Assembly (NCBI GenBank): GCA_012064385.1
Contig: QRDG01000813.1
Span: 329,952 to 393,951 of the forward strand
Source of the DNA: Puccinellia tenuiflora
Lineage: Eukaryota > Streptophyta > Magnoliopsida > Poales > Poaceae
DNA: 64,000 nt
Reading direction: 5' to 3'
A program made the position numbers and the translations under genes. The first letter of the stretch is position 1, and every line of letters starts with the position of its first letter. Under the pieces are notes generated by a model. The model made no database searches. It was not told the origin of the DNA and saw nothing but the letters and a program-made list of their open reading frames with translations. Of the stretch, positions 56,980 to 64,000 are shown one piece after another.

Positions 56980-58343
56980 TGATGCCCACAAGTATAGGGG
57001 ATCGCTGAAGTCTTCGTTGGGAAGTATTACCCCAAATTTATAGTTCGACACGATGGGAACACAAGAATATCAATAAGACTTTAGCAATTGAGGCATCACT
57101 CTCAACCACACCTGTATATCAATAACTTGCAGCAGTAGTAGTGATGGTAGTAAAGAATTCAAGCGAGTAGAAATAAAACAGCAGTAGTAACAAGTATTTC
57201 CCAGTTTTCATCGGAAAAGTGAAAGTGTAACTCATAGATTAAAAACGTAGGCATGAGGTGACAGCGGGGCGTTGCATGAATGAGATTGATCATATAATAA
57301 AGTAAAGCTAGCAATGGGGCTTTTCTCTAACTCCGATATATGTAGGTATGTGTTCCTTAAATAGTTATGCGCACTAACAAAGAGAATTTGCACAACATCT
57401 ATTACCCTACCTGCCCATTTCACCGGGGCCAACTTGGAACTACAGGTAGTTAAGGTCTACCCTTTCGTGAAGACCGGGATAATGCATTAACACTCCATGA
57501 ACACATAGGATCCTCAAACTAGAACATCTCCCCCTTGTTTTCCCCAAACGTCACTTTTAGGGTTCGCAGGTTCGACATAATAGCAGGTGATACACTTTGT
57601 AGGTAAATACTAAACTCAATTATATGATGAAGCAAAAAGGTTCAGTACTAAAATCATGCCACTCGGGCCCTAGTAGCAAGCATTAAACATAGCATAAGTG
57701 CATCAACACAATACAAAAGCATCCTCAAGATAAACCCTAAGATTATCGAGCAACGGGTAGTATTACATGATCAATCTCATCCAATCCCCATCCACCTCAC
57801 ATGCCTACAGCAAACTACTCACACATGGTGATGGTGAGGGAGCTCATGGTTGATGGAGATGAAGGCGGTGAAGATGGCGGTGAAGACGGCCTCCGGATCC
57901 CTCCACCGGAGAAGAAATCCTGGATCGATCTGTCCCCCGAAATGAAGATCGTGATGGTGGCGGCGGTGTGTTTCGCGAAAGCTCCTCTTCTCCTAGGGCA
58001 AGTGTTTTTTCTCATATATGAAGGCATACATCGAAGACCGGAGGCAAGACGGTGCCCGAGGCCCATTTGGGAGTGGCCCACGCGGCCAGGTACATGGGCC
58101 GCGTGAGGCCACCCCTTTTGGCCCTCCGGCACCCCCTCGTGTCCATCCTTTGTCCATCTTGCTTCTTTTCCATAAAAAGTGACGTGGTATTTTTCCCCGA
58201 TTTTATTTCCTGCAAAAATAGCCAGGGAAGAGACTTTGCTAAAAACAGCGTCAGAAACAGCAGTTTTATTCGAATATGGAAGGATCTCGGAGCAAATTAT
58301 GAGGCAAAGTGCTTGGAAAAGTGGATGCATTTTGGATGCATCA
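56980..58343 (-). repeat. 3' LTR of the Athila-type derivative
   Basis: On the minus strand it starts tgatgcatcc at 58343, directly after the purine tract gctaagcttgggggagc (58344-58360), and ends gtgggcatca at 56980. It is 1364 bp. The tgatg/catca ends and the 5' purine tract support the borders. Reading frames within it (for example 57815-58420) are not believable genes. Confidence 0.8.
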
Positions 58344-59993
58344 GCTCCCCCAAGCTTAGCTCGTTGTTTGTCCTCAAACAACTCAAACGTAGTGCAGAAG
58401 CGATAAAAAGACTTTGACAAGAACTTTGCATTGCATATGTACTACTGTTTAAGAGCAACAAGTATTCAATCCATAATTTCTACAACAGCTAACAAAATGC
58501 TAGCGAAGGTATATCTTATCAATGTTAAAGCATCTATACATGTCGCAAGAGAAATAGCACATAGTGTTAATACCTGGATGAGTTTGCCTAACTGTAGAGA
58601 TAAACAAAGGTTCTTGCATCGCTTTTGGTTGAATCATGTATTGACTAGTGAACTCATTGTGCTTACCACTTTGCTCTCACTTTTATCAAAATATTTGATG
58701 TTCCCTACTATGACTCACATGCTTGACAAACTTGTAGTTAAAAGCCTCATGCCCCGCGAATACGAGTACCTACACCATGTGCTACTCAACTTGTGTAGCT
58801 AGGCAAGCTCGAGTTTTTTCAGTCATTGCGAGAATAAAGGCATCCTTAAGAGCGTCAACCGGGGTACCTCTTGCCCCAGGACATGGACAAGCCCATGTCC
58901 CAACAACAAGCCAAACGGACAATGAACAATCTCAGCACTTCTTTTATTTACTAATGGTTTAGCTTTTTATTATCAAGTGCATCACTGAATGTTCAATGTG
59001 ATATGCCGTAAATTTCCACCATGAATGATGCATGGCTTAGATTGGCGGCCCGGGCGTCTCTCTAGCCAATTATTTCCACTCCTCAAACTTGCTTGTTTCC
59101 ACTTTTATTTCGACATGATAGGCATCCATAGACAAAGGTACATGATATCAACTATTTTTTTTCATTTGAGTGCAATGTTAAAAGCTTTCCATGTGTCAGC
59201 ACATTTAAGCTAGCTCCTAACCACTAAGCTTGTCAAGCATATGACTTCATTTTTGAACATTTGAAAAATTCTTTCATTTTCTCCGTGGTTGGCAAGTTTA
59301 GTAAACACAATGGGATGCATAGACCTTTGTTTAGAATTACAGTTTTTCAAACAATAGCCAGTATTATCCCTAAATAATATCTCACTTGCATCATCATACA
59401 TACTAAACATGGAGAAGATAAACGTTTGCTACCAGTTCCCTAGATGTTAAAGAAATTAAGAAGTGCACACTTGCTGTTATTAAAAAGTCTTCATAAGCAC
59501 AGAAAAGGTGTCATACCTTTTAACTACTTCATGCACATCAGCTCATCATTGTTGTTCTCTCCCAACTCGAACTGCACATTAAAAACTCAAATCTGGCAGA
59601 AAATGTCACTGCATACAGTACTGTTTTTACCCTACCTAAACACCTCATAAGATTTTCATAATTTACAGGTGTGTAGGCTATGAAAGGTTGCAGTTGTGGT
59701 TAAAATTTCAGCTCAATTGGAGTTGAATAAAAAAAATGAAAAATAAAACAGTGAGCAGATTTCAGAAATTCCTGCATCTCCACTTTTGCATCGGATTCAA
59801 GAAACGAAAATCTTTTTGTTCTTTTTTGTTTTTAGAAGCATAAAGAAAATGACCAGAAGTAAATAAGCAAGAAGAACAAATAAAATCTTTTTGTGTTTTT
59901 GCAATTTGAAAGAAAGAAACCGAAACAAAATAAGAGTGATATAAAACAATGAAATGAGAGGGAGAGAAACACTCCCCCAAGCTTGCAGTCAAG
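58344..59993 (-). other. Non-coding 3' region of the Athila derivative with two polypurine tracts
   Basis: There is one tract next to the LTR (58344-58360) and a second, nearly identical one (ctgcaagcttgggggagtg, 59971-59989) right after the ORF1 stop. The 1.6 kb between is AT-rich and without a supported gene. Two purine tracts flanking the post-ORF region are seen in Athila-like elements. Confidence 0.65.
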
Positions 59994-61153
59994 CTAATAT
60001 CCTGGGTGGTAACCATATCCACCACTTCCACCTCCAGGGTAGTAACCATATGGGTAGCTTCCCATGCTTGGGTATTGTGGCATCTCTTGAGGTTGGTACC
60101 CCTGCTGTGGTGGAGCTTGTGCCTCCTCCTGCGGTGGCTCCTCCTGCGGTGGCTCCTCCCTCACGATCCACTTTCCAGTGCTCCTGTCAAAGAGGTCAGG
60201 ACAAGGGAGCCTAATGGACACTTTATGTCCATTAGTACTCAAATATGTGTAGAGATGAAACCCCCATACGGAACACTCACTCCCATGTTGGATAACAAAG
60301 CAAAATCAAGTAATGTGGATTTCTCTACAAGGGTTCCCATATTATCATCATATCCTCTTTCGTTTTTAATGTATTTATAGATCAAAGTAGCAATAGCACC
60401 AGCGTAGATAGGGGTTCCATCAGAGACATACCTACTTACAGCATTATGCAATGATCTAGCTAGAATGACCCCCAAATTATACTCACATGCCTTGTTCTCT
60501 TTCGCACATTTTAGCAAATAAACAATAGGTCCGGTGCAAGCAGAAGTGTTGTCTCTTGCAAGAAAGCCTCTTGCAAGGAACAACGCAAAGTACCTCAAAC
60601 TAGGGTGCTGTATGTGAGTAAATTTGCCCCTCATTAATTTATCAAGTGAACCAACGGAAACAGAGTGCCAAAAATTAACAAGTTCAGGATTTGAATCAGC
60701 ACCGGTTTCTGCCCAACTCCCCGTATTTGCTACACCTATAGCATTGCAAAACTCATCTAGGGACATAACAAGATGCTCTCCCTTCATACTAAATTTGCAA
60801 ACAAAAGTGGGAGAAGGTGCCTTACTTTTATTCTTGTACTTGTAAGTCTCAGGCCCTTCGAATCTGAAGGTAGAGAGGAACTCTCGTGAGAGCTCCTCAT
60901 AAGTGTCCTGCGGGTTTTGAGCAAATGCCAGCAACCCGGTTGCTGTGGCGAAGGAGTTGAAGTCCTCTTCCATTCCCCATTCTTGAAGAACATGGGGGTC
61001 TTGCCATCTCATGGTGTGAATCCTCAATTTCTCCCCCACAAAGAATGCGGAGTCCTCCCAAAGGTGATTGTCATCGTAGTTGAGGGAGACCTTGCATGCT
61101 CTTCTCTTGGGCCTTGAGCTCATCCCAAGCAATCCTTTGCCCTTGCTAAACAT
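59994..61153 (-). pseudogene. Athila ORF1/env-like protein (one frameshift)
   Basis: The start MFSKGKGLLGMSSRPKRR at 61153 is chosen because family members open with a short basic head. The body (LWEDSAFFVGEKLRIHTMRWQ, FVCKFSMKGEHLVMSLDEF, LRYFALFLARGFLARDN, IYAGAIATLIYKYI) fits the 'Arabidopsis retrotransposon ORF-1' type of Athila elements. After FISTHI (60240) a one-base shift leads into STNGHKVSIRLPCPDLF and a Gln/Pro/Gly/Tyr-rich tail ending GYHPGY at 59994. Its role is not established; it is sometimes compared with envelope genes. No transmembrane segment is obvious. Confidence 0.75.
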
Positions 61154-61253
61154 GGTACCTTGCTGCCCATAAATAAATTTCAACAAAACACAAGATGTCA
61201 AACTATAATACAACATTAAGCCATCCACATCTAGTTCCCACATCAATATCATG

Positions 61254-61935
61254 CATCAATATCAACTAGGAAACCTAAATCCATGGATTTCTCAATCATA
61301 TTTAGTGACAACTAGTGAAGCAAAATACTTCATATATAAACACAAGAACAAAAACTAATTGGATGAGTGGAGGAGTCACATACCAATGAGCAATCCCACC
61401 AAACAGATTTGAAAAATCTGCCCTAAACTTGGAGATCCAAGGATAGCAGGAAGAGAGCTCGGGAAAATTTGGAAAAAAAATACCTGGGGCTGGTTTTCTG
61501 TCGAGGGAGAGGAGATGGGCACTGGCCATCCACCTAACACCCTCTATGGACCAAGATGGAGGGTCCCACATGGCCAGGTACTGTGGCCGCGTGGGGCTAC
61601 CCCTTTCGGCCCCTGGTGGCCCTCTGGAGCTCTCCTTTTGGCAGTTAGTTCCTCTGGTAAAATAACTTACCTCCAAATTTTTCTAGAATTTTTCGAGAAA
61701 ATTTTCTACAGAGAATTTTAAAAACTAGATTTCTGAAATTTCTGCACTTTGAATTAAATATGCCCAAGCAAATATTCTAAGAATTATTGAGTATATAGAA
61801 TAAAAAAATGCAAACAATCTTTATAGGGATCAAGTTTGCATCATTTCCACATTAATAATGAGGTTGATCGGGTCTCATTAATAATATGTAAAGGATATAA
61901 CACATGATCTTTATTTTTATATGTAAGGAGGAGAT
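61254..61935 (-). other. Non-coding stretch where pol is missing (Athila derivative)
   Basis: Between the protease stop (61936) and the ORF1 region there are no RT, RNase H or integrase motifs on either strand. The sequence is AT-rich at its protease side. This is either a deletion scar or the standard layout of a non-autonomous subfamily. Confidence 0.65.
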
Positions 61936-64000
61936 TCAAGTTACCTCATATTTGACTGGAATAGTTCCAATCATTATGGTAGCGTATTTTGGTTCAGGAG
62001 GTGGTAAAGGAACTTCAATACTTCCAATCATGAGAGTATTTCTTTTAATGCAATTCACCATTTGGTTTACCATTGTAACAGCTTTCTTCTTGGGGAAATA
62101 GATAGTGTGCTCCTTTCCTTTAACATTGAATGTCACTTTGCTTTTAGTGCAATCAATCACAACCCCTGCAGTGTTTAAGAAAGGCCTACCAAGGATAATA
62201 GACAAGTTATCATCCTCAGGCATGTCCAATACAACAAAGTCTGTAGGGATTATCACATTAGCAACAGAAATGGGTACATCCTCACATATTCCAATAGGTA
62301 TAGCAGTTGATTTATCAGCCATTTGCAATGAAACTTCAGTTGGAACCAATTTGTTTAAGTCAAGTTTCTAATATAAAGAGACAGGCATGACACTAACACC
62401 AGCCCCCAAATCACATAGTGCATATCTCACATAGGTTTCTTTAATTTGACAAGGAATAGTTGGAATACCACGATCCCCACGTTTTTCAGGCACTTTCCCT
62501 TTGAAGGAGTAATCAGCAAGCATGGCAGAAATAGCGTCAGTAGGAATCTTTCTTTTATTAGTGACAATATCTTTCATGTATTTTGAATAAGTAGGAATTT
62601 TAATAGCATCAACAAGAGGAATTTGCAAATATAAAGATTTAATTAACTCAAGGAACTTCTCAAATCTAGTATCATCCAAAGTTTTCATTACCTCTTGAGG
62701 ATATGGTATGGGTCTTTGTACCCATGGATCCCTCTCTTTACCTTTTTGTGGATTTGGATGGTTTTTCTTCTTATTCTTCTCAGTAGATGGTTGAGGGTCT
62801 TCCTTCTCAGCTGCTTCAGGTTTTTTAACATTTTCAGCTTCTTGTGGTTCTTCTTCAGGTGAGGATGATTTCTCCTCTTCATTATCATTATCTTCAGTCT
62901 CAGCATCAGAAATAGAGATATCATTATCTTCTTCTTCAGAATCATCTTTATCTTGGTTTTCATTGGGAGATTTGCCTGCAGAAAGTTTCTTCTTAAGAGC
63001 TTCTTGCTCTTTCCTCTTGGGATGGTCTTCAGGATAGTCAGGGTCCTGAGTACTTGCACCTCCCCTAGTATTAACTCCACAAACCTGCTTCTTCACATTA
63101 AGCTTTTCATACAGTTGATTTTGAAGAGAAATCATTTGTTCTACTTCATTATTCATCATCTCATAATGTTTAACAATTCTTTTTACCTCTCCCACATTAA
63201 CATGCAAACTTTCAGGAAGAAATTTAATTTTGTGAGAGTTTTCCATTATCATCATTCTAATATTATGCTCTTCAGGATCATGACGATAAGCAAAATCATT
63301 CTCATATGGTTCTTCAGTAAAAGACATTACCTTTTCATTACCTTTTGTGGTGCTAATAACGTTGACTGGGATAGGGAAACATGGTTGATCATCAGGAAAT
63401 TTGACACCTCTTTCAGATAATTCCTTGAGATGAGAGGTTTTAATTCCCTTCTCTTTAATGTCCCTTGAGGCAACTTCCATTGCCTCATCGTTCAGTTTGA
63501 GTATACCTCCTTTTTTCTCCGGAAATATCTCATCAGTGTTCCAATCATCATAATTCTTTGAGATAGTTCGCAATAGCTCAGTTGCTTCATCAACGGTCCT
63601 TTCCCTGAAAACATTACCTGCAATACTATCAAGATAGGCTCTGGTGTTTTCAGTTAGTCCATTGTAGAATATATCAAGTATTTCATTCTCTTTGAGGCCA
63701 TGGGTAGGACATTTCCTAACCATCTTATCATACCTCCCCCAAACTTGGGGTAAATCCTCCTTCTCTTTCTGTGAAAAATTAGTAATCTCAAGAATTAGAC
63801 AATGAATTTTATTAGCAGGAAAGTACTTATCAAAGAACATCCACAAACATTCTTCCTTGCTAGTAATACATCTAGGTTCTAAACAATTATACCAAGTTTT
63901 AGCACTTCCCCCCAAAGAAAAAGGAAACAATTTCAAGAAATGACAGCGTTGGTTAATTTCACCTTTCCCAATTAACTCAGATAATTCATGCAAATCAGCA
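61936..64000 (-). pseudogene. gag: Athila-type gag-protease (N-terminus off window; in-frame stop in protease)
   Basis: The gag core is visible at once (FPFSLGGSAKTWYNCL, ECLWMFFDKYFPANK, ETLPQVWGRYDKMVRKCP-like, DIFYNGLTENTR), typical of the retrotransposon gag domain in Athila relatives. A Glu/Asp/Lys-rich linker follows at about residues 330-430. The protease begins near YVRYALCDLGAGVSVMPVSLY. At 62368-62370 a TAG replaces the codon expected before KLDLNKLVPTE, and the same frame then continues to 61936 (ILGRPFLNTAGVVID...). The gag start and 5' LTR lie right of base 64000. Confidence 0.85.

Larger units (their letters stand above)
56980..64000 (-). mobile_element. Athila-type gypsy derivative without RT and integrase (5' part off window)
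   Basis: On the minus strand: gag-protease (64000-61936), an Athila ORF1/env-like gene (61153-59994), non-coding sequence between two polypurine tracts, and the 3' LTR (58343-56980). RT, RNase H and integrase, expected between protease and ORF1, are absent; only about 780 bp of non-coding DNA is there. It is inserted in E2. The adjacent 5-mer is ggtgc; the other duplication is off window. Confidence 0.82.

Noticed and set aside
57815..58420. A 201-codon frame on the minus strand
   Set aside because: It crosses the border between Athila LTR and purine tract and has no domain.
1..64000. tRNA, rRNA or single-copy host genes
   Set aside because: I scanned for such features by eye and saw none; short structured RNAs could escape reading by eye.

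Overview
The window looks like intergenic, transposon-packed DNA of a large grass genome, most likely Triticeae (wheat, barley, Aegilops type). I infer this from the grass-type retrotransposon families, the nesting of elements inside elements, and the absence of any recognisable single-copy host gene in 64 kb. No database search was possible, so family names are assigned at lineage level only.

Layout. (1) 1-12541, minus strand: copy A of a Ty3/gypsy element of the Tat type (gag-protease, RT, two RNase H regions, integrase, plus a spliced gene on the opposite strand). Its 3' LTR lies off the left edge. A 2.5-kb coding-free LTR element (F, 3117-5651) sits inside its pol with a perfect 5-bp target duplication. 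(2) 12603-25902, plus strand: copy B of the same family, head to head with A across 61 bp. (3) 25903-29918: a Copia-like gag-only fragment (D). (4) 29919-50558, plus strand: copy C of the Tat family, its pol split by a 7.5-kb CACTA transposon (35335-42882) that carries subterminal repeats, a 170-bp tandem array and a broken Ptta/En-Spm-type gene, but no TNP2 transposase. (5) 50559-52086 and 53869-56979: two parts of a long-LTR element family (E) on either side of a LINE reverse-transcriptase fragment (52087-53868, minus). (6) 56980-64000, minus strand: the 3' part of an Athila-type derivative with gag-protease and an Athila ORF1/env-like gene but no RT or integrase; it is inserted in E.

How the genes work together. 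In each Tat copy the LTR promoter drives gag-protease and then RT-RNaseH-integrase. All three copies keep the same in-frame UAG between protease and RT. Downstream, a five-exon antisense gene with its own TATA box and a 'putative gypsy type transposon' domain runs towards pol. One of its introns holds an array of hairpin repeats that copy the element's own polypurine-tract motif. F, D, the CACTA element and the Athila derivative lack key enzymes and would depend on relatives.

Cautions. Two single-N joins (19659, 44747) are flanked by duplicated contig-end sequence. Two stretches (about 2.99-3.46 kb and 42.9-44.7 kb) are dense in one-base indels that look like low-quality sequence. LTR similarity between B and C is crosswise, and neither copy has matching target duplications. 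The order of pieces between about 12.6 and 50.6 kb should therefore be treated as provisional.
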